From contig JASMLP010000147.1 of NCBI GenBank assembly GCA_030748635.1, forward strand, positions 81,268 to 145,267: a stretch of DNA of 64,000 nucleotides. Reading direction: 5' to 3'. Below the pieces are notes generated by a model that was given only the letters and a program-made list of their open reading frames with translations, searched no databases and was not told where the DNA came from. This document shows, in pieces, positions 56,056 to 64,000 of this stretch. Source of the DNA: Planctomycetota bacterium (GTDB lineage Bacteria > Planctomycetota > JACQVV01 > JASMLP01). A program made the translations under genes and the position numbers. Within the stretch, counting starts at the first letter, position 1. Each line of letters begins with the position of its first letter.

Positions 56056-58056
56056 GTGACCGCCTCACGCAGGTTCTCCTCCTTGGGACTCTGGATCGTC
56101 TTGTGTCTCTTTGCTCTGGTTCCCCTGACCTATCAGGACTCTCCCCACGAACGAAACCGACTGAAGGAACCGGTCGCCGAAACAGCCTGCCTTGCCGCCC
56201 TAGTCGTCGCCCTCCTCTCCTACCGCCCCAAATATTCTGCCGACGTGGAGATAGGCAACCCCGGCCCCTTCCGCTGGGCGGCAGCTGGAGTCCTTTGGGG
56301 AGCCATCGTTTCGACTCCTCTGTCTCCCTTTCCCTGGCCCGCGCCCGGAACCCTTCTCCCGATCGCCTTTTTCAGCTTGGGAGCCTTCGCTCTTTCCAAA
56401 CTTCTTCGATCCCCACGAGCCGTATCGCAAGCGGCCAGCGTCTTCGGCTTGGGATACCTGATTGCAGCGGGAATCTATATCGCTTGCCGACTCGGGATGG
56501 AAGGATCTGTAGAGCCGGGATGGAATCGACCCTTCGGCAATCCCAATCTCGCAGCGGGAGCGCTCTTGGGCCCCACTCTCTGCGCCACGGTTCTCGTCAT
56601 AGGATCCTTCGCTCGCCGCGAATCGAATTCGAGAAAAGAGATGATTGCCCGCCTGCTCGTCCCCGCCGGAGGAGCCGTTCTGATCCTTGCCGGTTCCGCG
56701 GGCGCGTGGATCGGTTTTTTGCTCGGGCTTTTCCTGTCGATTCTGATCTACTCGAAAATGTCGCCCAAACGTTTGGGCATTCTTGGCGTTTCATCGATCT
56801 CCCTGATTTCCATCGGCTTCCTGGCCCGACATGTATTGATTCCGGAAACCCTCATCAACGGACTTGAGACCTCTTTTGCAGAACGGTGGATCATCTGGAA
56901 GGGCACCTGGAAATCTATCTGCTGGTCTCCTCTTTCGCTGATCGTCGGTCATGGTCCGGGATCCTTCTTGGTCATCTTTCCGCGACTCGCGGGTCCAGAA
57001 GTCCATGCCGGCCCCCACCCCAGCCCAATCACCGAACTCGCCCACAATCTTTACCTTCATGTCTGGTCCGAAGTCGGCATCGTGGGATTGTCTTTGCTGG
57101 GGATTCTGATCTTTGCCGGAATAAGTTCGGCTCGAAAAGCCGTTCAGTTGGCCGAAAAAGGGAAACATCGGGATCTCATGATCGGACTCACAGTCGGCGT
57201 TGCGGGAACCCTAATCCACGCCGCCGTCAGCGTCGCTCCACACTACCCGAGCGTAGCCACCAACCTCTGGTTCGCCCTAGCTCTTCTGGTCGCGGGATCT
57301 CGCACCCAACCTCACCCCGACCGAGGCCCTAGACTCCCACCCCCGCAACGGCATCTCGCACGCGCTCTTCGAGGAGCCGTCCTCACACTAGCGGTCCTGG
57401 CCTGGGTCCTCATTGTTTTGCCTCGATTCCGATACGAAATTTCCGCCACAAAGGGCGGCATCGCCTGGAAGCGGAACGGAAACCCGAAAACCGCTCAACT
57501 CCACTACAATCGGATGTTAGAGCAAATCCCTTTCGATGACCGAGTCACCCTTTTGCTACGAACCGACCGGGCTGAATCGATCCAAAAATCGCAGGGAATA
57601 TCCATCGCGCAAGAAGCCCTCGAGGAAATTCATCATCTGGCTCCCCAATTCGGCACGAACGAAATGCGCCTCGCTCTGGGAGCCTTACGGATGGGGGACC
57701 GTGCGCAAGCCGCCCGATTTCTGGACGACATGAACCGAACGAATCCGTACCAGTGGCAAACCTATCTGACCTGGATCGACGCTGAATTTCCCCCTCATTT
57801 TCCGAAACGAACCCAGCGGATCGAAAAACGCCTGATTCAAGGGATCCGTCGACACCCCGACCGATTCGATCTATTGGCCATTCGCGGGCTCTGGTTACAC
57901 GCGATCGGTCACCCCGAACCGGCCAAAAAGTTTCTCCAGCGAGCGATGAAGACCCTCGACGAAACCGAAACCAACCGATGGCACGAGAAAGCCTTCGCCC
58001 CCCTTCTTCAGCGCGCCCAGAAACGGATCGCCCCCCAAAGCGCACCTCCTCGTTGA
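56056..58056 (+). CDS. O-antigen ligase/polymerase (Wzy-like) membrane protein with C-terminal TPR-like region
   Basis: Many TM segments, GHGPGSFLVIFPRL...PHPSPITELAHNLYLHVWSEVGIVGL; in-frame GTG at 56056 after galE (ORF track starts inside galE). Confidence 0.78.
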   Translation: MTASRRFSSLGLWIVLCLFALVPLTYQDSPHERNRLKEPVAETACLAALVVALLSYRPKYSADVEIGNPGPFRWAAAGVLWGAIVSTPLSPFPWPAPGTLLPIAFFSLGAFALSKLLRSPRAVSQAASVFGLGYLIAAGIYIACRLGMEGSVEPGWNRPFGNPNLAAGALLGPTLCATVLVIGSFARRESNSRKEMIARLLVPAGGAVLILAGSAGAWIGFLLGLFLSILIYSKMSPKRLGILGVSSISLISIGFLARHVLIPETLINGLETSFAERWIIWKGTWKSICWSPLSLIVGHGPGSFLVIFPRLAGPEVHAGPHPSPITELAHNLYLHVWSEVGIVGLSLLGILIFAGISSARKAVQLAEKGKHRDLMIGLTVGVAGTLIHAAVSVAPHYPSVATNLWFALALLVAGSRTQPHPDRGPRLPPPQRHLARALRGAVLTLAVLAWVLIVLPRFRYEISATKGGIAWKRNGNPKTAQLHYNRMLEQIPFDDRVTLLLRTDRAESIQKSQGISIAQEALEEIHHLAPQFGTNEMRLALGALRMGDRAQAARFLDDMNRTNPYQWQTYLTWIDAEFPPHFPKRTQRIEKRLIQGIRRHPDRFDLLAIRGLWLHAIGHPEPAKKFLQRAMKTLDETETNRWHEKAFAPLLQRAQKRIAPQSAPPR

Positions 58057-58120
58057 ACCGGCCCCCCCCAACGGTTAGGATCTTCTCACTTGTTCGATCT
58101 CAGAGAAGGAATCAAAAATC

Positions 58121-58540
58121 ATGATCAAGAAAGCTACGACCTATATTCTGCTACTTTCCTTGACCCCGATCCTCGTTTTGGGGCCCGGCTGTGCGTATCG
58201 TAGCCAGGTCAACTCCTCCCCCGACGGAGCCAAGGTCTATTTCAACGGACAAAATATCGGCACCACCCCAGGTGTGGTGATCCCCAGCCAACACGGCCTC
58301 CCCAAGCAATTTTCTCTCCGCTTGACCAAAGAGGGATACAAGGAGCGTGTCTTGATCATCGACCGCGCCTATCGAGGAGACGCCAACTTGTTGTGGCTCA
58401 TCTTCGGGTTCATCCCCTACTTCTTTTCCGCTCACCTGGACCCCTACTACAATGTCACCCTCGAGCCCGAGGAGCGCATTGAAGTCATCCGGGAAGAGAA
58501 AATTCGAACCATCAAAAAAGAAGAAACCATCGTCGAATAG
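58121..58540 (+). CDS. PEGA-domain lipoprotein
   Basis: Signal plus GPGCAYRSQVNSSPDGAKVYFNGQNIGTTPGVV. Confidence 0.75.
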   Translation: MIKKATTYILLLSLTPILVLGPGCAYRSQVNSSPDGAKVYFNGQNIGTTPGVVIPSQHGLPKQFSLRLTKEGYKERVLIIDRAYRGDANLLWLIFGFIPYFFSAHLDPYYNVTLEPEERIEVIREEKIRTIKKEETIVE

Positions 58541-58562
58541 ACATCGATTCCATCCACGTCAC

Positions 58563-59405
58563 CTAGGACGGTGGAATCCCCCAGTGAAGCTTGCTTCGCA
58601 AAACCTCGTACACCGTTCGTCGACGAGTATCGACAAGTAGCGCTGGATTCGCCGAGGGACGACAGCGAACCTGAACTCCAGATTCGATTTCAATTCCGAC
58701 CTGCCCATCGAGAGTGAGGGAGCAGACGCTCTCTTCCCCTATCAATTCGCACCGAATGCCTTGCTGAATGGGCAGGACCAGTGGACGATTGGTCAGAGTG
58801 TGCGAACAGATCGGCGTGATCAAAGCTACATCCATCTCCGGATGCACGATGGGTCCCCCGGCAGAGAGAGAATAAGCCGTCGATCCCACCGGAGTTGACA
58901 AGATCACTCCATCTCCACCGTAGCTGGTAATTTCCTCTTCTCCAGCCCAGACTCGAATCTCAACCAGACGATTATGAGAACGACTCAACACCGCGTCGTT
59001 GAGGGCGCACCCCTCATGAAGGATTTTATCCCCGCGGCAAACCTGGACCTCCAACCGCATTCTCGAACTCTCCCGGTATTGACCGGCAAGAATCGGCTCC
59101 AATCCGTCGGGAAGATCGCCCGCCTCGAATTCACTAAGAAAGCCGAGCTTGCCAAAATTCACGCCAACCACCGGAATCTGACGTGACCCCATCCGACGAA
59201 CCGCGGAGAGAATCGACCCGTCCCCCCCCAGCACCACCACCAGATCCGCCTCGACCTGAGAGAGATCTCCCTCAAATCCCTCGGGTCCAGAAAGGACCTC
59301 GACCCGACCTTCCAACCAGGAACACAACTGACGTCGGGTTTCAGGTATGGAAACCTTCGAATCGTCCGAAAGAACCAGAACACGCTTGACCGGGGACGGC
59401 ATCAA
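58563..59405 (-). CDS. nadK: NAD kinase
   Basis: VVLGGDGSILSAVRRM, GVNFGKLGFLSEF, CALNDAVLSR, TPVGSTAYSLSAGGPIVHPE. Confidence 0.93.
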   Translation of the reverse strand: MMPSPVKRVLVLSDDSKVSIPETRRQLCSWLEGRVEVLSGPEGFEGDLSQVEADLVVVLGGDGSILSAVRRMGSRQIPVVGVNFGKLGFLSEFEAGDLPDGLEPILAGQYRESSRMRLEVQVCRGDKILHEGCALNDAVLSRSHNRLVEIRVWAGEEEITSYGGDGVILSTPVGSTAYSLSAGGPIVHPEMDVALITPICSHTLTNRPLVLPIQQGIRCELIGEESVCSLTLDGQVGIEIESGVQVRCRPSANPALLVDTRRRTVYEVLRSKLHWGIPPS

Positions 59406-60268
59406 CCACTCCTCTCTAAACAGTATTCAGCCAACTGCTTCAAACCACGACTTTCAGCATACCCGGCCACAAATGTTTTCGCTTGCCCAACGAGTTCTCG
59501 GGCTCGATTTCGACTCGCCTCCACTCCATAAACCGCTGGCGCCGTAATCTTTTGACTCTTCTCATCTTTACCCGCGGTTTTTCCCAACGAATCACGATCA
59601 CCGGAAAGATCCAGTAGATCGTCGACAATCTGAAACGCGAGCCCGAGAGCCTCTCCATAACGTCCAAATTGTTCGACATCCTCATTCGACCCTCCCGCGA
59701 CCAGAGCCCCCATACGACACGCACAGCGCAAAAGACACGCTGTTTTGTCCCGATGGATGGCCTCCAGCTTTTCCGAACTCGGAAGACTTCCCGACCAGCG
59801 AATATCTGCCGCCTGGCCCCGGATCAAACGCATGGTCGCTTCTCCCAACTCTTGCTGACACCGAATCACTCGATCGGTCCCTTCGAGATGCCGTATCAGC
59901 GTCAAGAATGCGCCGACCAACAAGCCGTCTCCGGCCAAAATAGCCATGCCTTCACCATAGACCTTATGGCAAGTGGCCTGACCACGGCGAAGATCGTCGT
60001 CATCCATTCCCGGAAGATCGTCATGAACCAGAGAAAATGTATGCACCATTTCAAGAGCGCACGCGGCGGGAAGCGCTCTCTCGAGCCCCCCCCCAAGAAC
60101 CCGATTGACCTCCAGCAAAAGAACGGGCCGAATCCGTTTGCCGGGCGCAAAAGTACTGTAACGCATCGATTCTTCGAGCCAGGGCCGAAGCGAATCGACC
60201 GGAGGCAAGAACCGACGAAGCGCCTCCTCCACCTGTTGACCCATCTCTTCAAGAAATACGGGCTTCAC
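59402..60268 (-). CDS. ispA: Polyprenyl (farnesyl/geranyl) diphosphate synthase
   Basis: GKRIRPVLLLEV, LVHDDLPGMDDDDLRRG first DDxxD region, FQIVDDLLDLSGD second DDxxD. Confidence 0.9.
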   Translation of the reverse strand: MKPVFLEEMGQQVEEALRRFLPPVDSLRPWLEESMRYSTFAPGKRIRPVLLLEVNRVLGGGLERALPAACALEMVHTFSLVHDDLPGMDDDDLRRGQATCHKVYGEGMAILAGDGLLVGAFLTLIRHLEGTDRVIRCQQELGEATMRLIRGQAADIRWSGSLPSSEKLEAIHRDKTACLLRCACRMGALVAGGSNEDVEQFGRYGEALGLAFQIVDDLLDLSGDRDSLGKTAGKDEKSQKITAPAVYGVEASRNRARELVGQAKTFVAGYAESRGLKQLAEYCLERSG

Positions 60269-60534
60269 GATGACTCCGAGTCCGAAGTATCCGCTCCAGT
60301 AAAGTCCTGTAGATAGGGCTTCCCTTCTTCATCAGTCATCAGCAATTGAATCTTTTTTTCAGCTTTCTTCAGGAGGTCGTGACAACATTTGAGGCACGCC
60401 ATCCCCTCTTCATAAAGAGTGATCGATTCATCGAGAGTGCCTTGACCCGACTCGAGGACCTTGACAATCTCTTCGAGACGATCAAAAGATACTTCGAAAC
60501 TGGGCTTGGATTCATCTTTGGCATTCGCAGTCAT
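60265..60534 (-). CDS. xseB: Exodeoxyribonuclease VII small subunit
   Basis: PSFEVSFDRLEEIVKVLESGQGTLDESITLYEEGMACLKCCHDLLKKAEKKIQLL. Confidence 0.92.
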   Translation of the reverse strand: MTANAKDESKPSFEVSFDRLEEIVKVLESGQGTLDESITLYEEGMACLKCCHDLLKKAEKKIQLLMTDEEGKPYLQDFTGADTSDSESS

Positions 60535-61943
60535 GGGGTCTCTCCGGGAGCGGAAATATCAACATCCGAAAGCGCTCCCGCTGCCTTCGATGCTGAAAGT
60601 TGGGTTGTTTCCACTCGGGACTCGAACTCCCCTCGCGCCAAACAGGTTCGAACCTTTTGCCCCTCTTCAAGTGTGGATGCGTCCATGACCACATTTCCTT
60701 CCTGAGTGGTTGTCAGGCTGTAGCCACGCTGAATAACCGATCGAGGAGAGAGACTTTCCAGTCTCCCCTGAAGCCCCTCCAGGCGATTCCGCATTTTTTC
60801 GATCCGCAAAAAAGCTTCTCGGTTCAGTCGATCCGACGACCGCTCCAGATCGCGAAGTCTCTCTGCAACTCCATCCAGTGGACGGACAAGAACAGGACGA
60901 CTTTCGAGTACCTCCAGTCGACCTCGAGCCCGATCTCGAGCCAATCCCAGGCCACGACGAAGATCGAGCGCCAATTCCTCGACCGCCTGCACACGATCCT
61001 GAATCCCTTCCAGGGGGCGCAAAAGAACCGGGTGTTGACTCAACGCGACCAAACGGTCCTGGTCCCGAACAATCCGCCCCTGAAAAGCCATTCTCAAACT
61101 GTGTTTTCGTTGGTCCAGTTCGGAAAGGATCTGATTCCAGTCCGGAACCGAAATCTCCGCCGCCTCGGTCGGGGTCTGAGCTCGCCGATCCGCGACATGA
61201 TCGGCGATCGTTGTGTCGATTTCGTGACCCACAGCGGAAACCACAGGTATCTGGCTCTCGAAAATAGCCCGAGCGACCTCCTCCTCATTGAATGCCCACA
61301 GATCTTCAGGACTCCCCCCTCCTCTTCCCACAATGAGAAGGTCGAGTTGCGCCACATTTCGATTCAGACAGCGGATCGCAGAAGCGATCTCGTTGGCTGC
61401 CCCTTCCCCCTGAACCCTTACGGGTGCTACCAGGACTTTCAGGCGGGGCGCGCGACGAAATAGCACTCGAAGCATATCCGCGATCGCCGCACTCGTCGGA
61501 GAAGTCACCAGACCGATTTTCATCGGAAAGCGTGGTAACCCCTTCTTCTGTGAAGGATGAAACAGGCCCTCGCGCTCCAGACGCGCAAAAAGCTGCTTAT
61601 AAGCCAACTGCAGGGCTCCGATCCCCTTGGGAACGATTTCCTGAACCTCGACCTGATAGGTCCCTCGTTTCTGGAAAACCCGAAGCGCGCCTCGAACGAT
61701 CACCTCGAGGCCCTCTTCGAGATCAAAAGTCAGTTTTCGAACTCGATCCTTCCACAAAACCGCTCGGATCTCACTCTGATCATCTTTGAGGGAGAAAAAC
61801 AGATGGCCGGCTGGCGTCAAACGCACACCGCTGGTCTCTGCGACGAGATTCACCTGAGGGAAACGCCCCTCGATGATCCGTTTGACCCGTCGATTCAACT
61901 CACTGACGGAAAGAGGCTCCGCTGGGCCGCCAAAATCTTTCAC
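60531..61943 (-). CDS. xseA: Exodeoxyribonuclease VII large subunit
   Basis: LSVSELNRRVKRIIE, GLVTSPTSAAIADM, LLIVGRGGGSPEDLWAFNEEEVARAIFESQIPVVSAVGHEIDTTIADHVADRRAQTPTEAAE. Confidence 0.95.
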   Translation of the reverse strand: MKDFGGPAEPLSVSELNRRVKRIIEGRFPQVNLVAETSGVRLTPAGHLFFSLKDDQSEIRAVLWKDRVRKLTFDLEEGLEVIVRGALRVFQKRGTYQVEVQEIVPKGIGALQLAYKQLFARLEREGLFHPSQKKGLPRFPMKIGLVTSPTSAAIADMLRVLFRRAPRLKVLVAPVRVQGEGAANEIASAIRCLNRNVAQLDLLIVGRGGGSPEDLWAFNEEEVARAIFESQIPVVSAVGHEIDTTIADHVADRRAQTPTEAAEISVPDWNQILSELDQRKHSLRMAFQGRIVRDQDRLVALSQHPVLLRPLEGIQDRVQAVEELALDLRRGLGLARDRARGRLEVLESRPVLVRPLDGVAERLRDLERSSDRLNREAFLRIEKMRNRLEGLQGRLESLSPRSVIQRGYSLTTTQEGNVVMDASTLEEGQKVRTCLARGEFESRVETTQLSASKAAGALSDVDISAPGETP

Positions 61944-62057
61944 GATTTCGAATTCTACGGAGCGACATCCATGCCGGCAAGCGTTCCCGCAATCGTTGAC
62001 CCCCCTCGCCCCCCCCCGTAGGATGCATGGCTTCTCTCATCGTCCTAGGAGATTCGC

Positions 62058-64000
62058 GTGGACCCACTCCGCAATGACCAGATTCTCGTGTTACTGATCC
62101 AACGCAAGGATTTGATGGATTCTCAAGCCCTTCAGGATTCTCTCGAAGAATCGAAGCGTCAGGGGATCCCGTTGCTGCATAACCTTCTCGATCGAAAGGT
62201 GCTCCAAGAAAACTCTCTGGAAAACCTTCGAAAGGAGGCGAAGGAGCTGGCCTTAGTGTACGAATCCACCATGGAAATCGATACCCGACAACCTCCGATC
62301 AAACAGAATCCCGAGCCTCCCGATCTCGTCGCTATTTTCGACACCTCCCATTCCGACCTGGAAACATCTATCGAAAGTCGGACCGATGGCCTTCCGCTGG
62401 ATGCCCCGCCCAAAGAGTTCGGCAACTATGAACTGGAGTCCGAAATCGGCCGCGGTGGAATGGGAATCGTGTTTCGAGGCCGCGACAAGAAATTAGGTCG
62501 ATCCGTTGCCATCAAGGTAATGAATCCACCACCAGGACTGACCAAAGAGGAGCGTCGCAACGCGTTCCACCGATTCGAGCGGGAAGCGAGTCTCACCTCT
62601 CAACTGACACACCCAAACATCGTCCCCATCTTCGAGTCAGGTCAACAAGACGGGTTTCACTTCATCACCATGGCATTCATCCAGGGAGAGTCTCTTTCTT
62701 CTTTGATGAAGCAAAAGCGATTCAGCCCCATGGAAGCGGCGGAACTCATTGAGCCGATCTGCCGAGCCCTTGCGCACGCGCATTCTCAAGGAGTGATTCA
62801 CCGCGATATCAAACCCTCCAACATTCTCGTCGATCAATCAGGAACCCCCTACCTCGTCGACTTCGGACTCGTACGATCTATTTCCAACCTCACCGACCTG
62901 ACTGTCACCGGCATCATTCTGGGAACACCTCGATACATGAGCCCCGAACAAGCCGCGGGAGAAAAAGACGAACTCGGCCCCCGGTCGGATCTCTATTCTG
63001 TCGGCGTGGTGCTCTATGAACTGGTAACCGGCACCCCCCCTTTCAAAGCCAAGTCGATTCTCGAACTCCTTTCGCTGATCGCCAACTATCCCTGTCCGGA
63101 CCCAAAAGTAAAAATCCCCAGTCTCCCCGAAGAGATGCGCACGATTCTCTTGACCGCTATCGCCAAGGATCCCGCAGATCGTTACCCCGGTACCCGGGCC
63201 ATGGCTGATGATCTGAAGCGATTCCGAGAAGGGTCTCCGATCAAGACATCCCCTCCTCCGCCGCCAACCACCACCACTCCCATCCATCCGACTCGCATCA
63301 CGAGACTCCCATTCGTCGTAGGAACTGTAAGCCTTTTCGTGGCCATCGTCTTCGCGACTCTCTTCTTTACATCTCCCCCCCCCAAACAGCCCGCCACCGT
63401 CGATCCTCTCCAAACGTTGATTTTTGGAGTCCACCCTTTTACCGAAAAAAAAGCCATCGAGAAAGGGTACGGCACCCTGATCGACCACCTCTCGAAAGCT
63501 TGCGACACCTCCATCGAGCTCGTCATCTGCCCCAACTACGAAGAGGTTGTTGCAAGAATCACCCAAGGAGAAGGAGGCATCCACCTCGCCCTGCTTTCGG
63601 GATACAACTATGTTCAAGCTCATTCCCGTGAACCCGATCTGAAACCGCTAGCTCAACAAGTCCGAGGAGGCCAAGCCTTCTACCACGGAGTTATCATCAC
63701 CCAACAAGACTCCTCGATCCGTACTCTCGAGGACCTGAGAGGAAAACGTTTCGCCTTTGTCGACCCCAACTCGACCTCCGGTTATGTGTTTCCCAGAAGC
63801 TTGATTCGAACCCAGGGCAAAGATCCGGACGATTTTTTTCGAGAGATCCTTTTCTTCCGCTCTCACGACAAGGTCCTTCAAGCCGTTCGCGAAGGGAAGC
63901 AGGTCGATGCGGGCGCTGTTTTCGAAGGAGCCCTTGACGAAGCTCCCGAGGTCCTTCGCGCTGAGCTTCGACGGCTCGACAAGCTTCGCACCGACCCCAT
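62058..64000 (+). CDS. Transmembrane Ser/Thr protein kinase with PhnD-like extracytoplasmic binding domain, 3'-truncated at window edge
   Basis: Frame 3 is open from GTG 62058 to the window end. IGRGGMGIVFRGRD, GVIHRDIKPSNILV, YLVDFGLV, GTPRYMSPEQAAG, TM at about 63306..63375, then LQTLIFGVHPFTEKKAIEKGYGTLIDHLSKA...LALLSGYNYVQAH...LEDLRGKRFAFVDPNSTSGYVFPRSLI. Confidence 0.88.
   Translation, partial: MDPLRNDQILVLLIQRKDLMDSQALQDSLEESKRQGIPLLHNLLDRKVLQENSLENLRKEAKELALVYESTMEIDTRQPPIKQNPEPPDLVAIFDTSHSDLETSIESRTDGLPLDAPPKEFGNYELESEIGRGGMGIVFRGRDKKLGRSVAIKVMNPPPGLTKEERRNAFHRFEREASLTSQLTHPNIVPIFESGQQDGFHFITMAFIQGESLSSLMKQKRFSPMEAAELIEPICRALAHAHSQGVIHRDIKPSNILVDQSGTPYLVDFGLVRSISNLTDLTVTGIILGTPRYMSPEQAAGEKDELGPRSDLYSVGVVLYELVTGTPPFKAKSILELLSLIANYPCPDPKVKIPSLPEEMRTILLTAIAKDPADRYPGTRAMADDLKRFREGSPIKTSPPPPPTTTTPIHPTRITRLPFVVGTVSLFVAIVFATLFFTSPPPKQPATVDPLQTLIFGVHPFTEKKAIEKGYGTLIDHLSKACDTSIELVICPNYEEVVARITQGEGGIHLALLSGYNYVQAHSREPDLKPLAQQVRGGQAFYHGVIITQQDSSIRTLEDLRGKRFAFVDPNSTSGYVFPRSLIRTQGKDPDDFFREILFFRSHDKVLQAVREGKQVDAGAVFEGALDEAPEVLRAELRRLDKLRTDP

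Noticed and set aside
1-64000. CRISPR array, transposon, prophage or integron
   Set aside because: No regularly spaced direct repeats, no transposase, integrase or phage structural ORFs seen; I scanned by eye only.

Overview
This 64 kb window looks like chromosomal backbone DNA from a Gram-negative-type bacterium. The gene style suggests Planctomycetota/PVC (zinc-ribbon leader protein, PP2C and Ser/Thr kinase richness, DUF1080 and formylglycine-generating-enzyme-type (FGE-type) proteins, a long GreA fusion), but that is inference. I support about 49 protein-coding genes, two of them cut by the window edges and therefore missing or misplaced in the supplied ORF track: a coiled-coil protein at 2..658 and a Ser/Thr kinase with a PhnD-like sensor at 62058..64000. 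I found no rRNA, tRNA, CRISPR array, transposase or prophage. Housekeeping genes include purM, pckA, hisE/hisG, trpS, galE and an xseA-xseB-ispA-nadK cluster with 4-nt overlaps. The most interesting items are: (1) a SpoIIE-type PP2C phosphatase with four tandem W-x-C-P-[FH]-C...H-L...C putative zinc modules; (2) a transmembrane Ser/Thr kinase with a PhnD-like extracytoplasmic domain; (3) an N-terminal helical domain shared by the two kinases; (4) an approximately 1190-aa GlmS-like enzyme with large insertions and a C-terminal extension; (5) an O6-alkylguanine-DNA alkyltransferase (MGMT) fused to an HhH-GPD glycosylase; (6) a 1437-aa AsmA-like protein built from about six repeated modules; (7) an intrinsic terminator inside a structured leader upstream of the greA-like gene. 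All family assignments come from reading motifs by eye. No database search was run.
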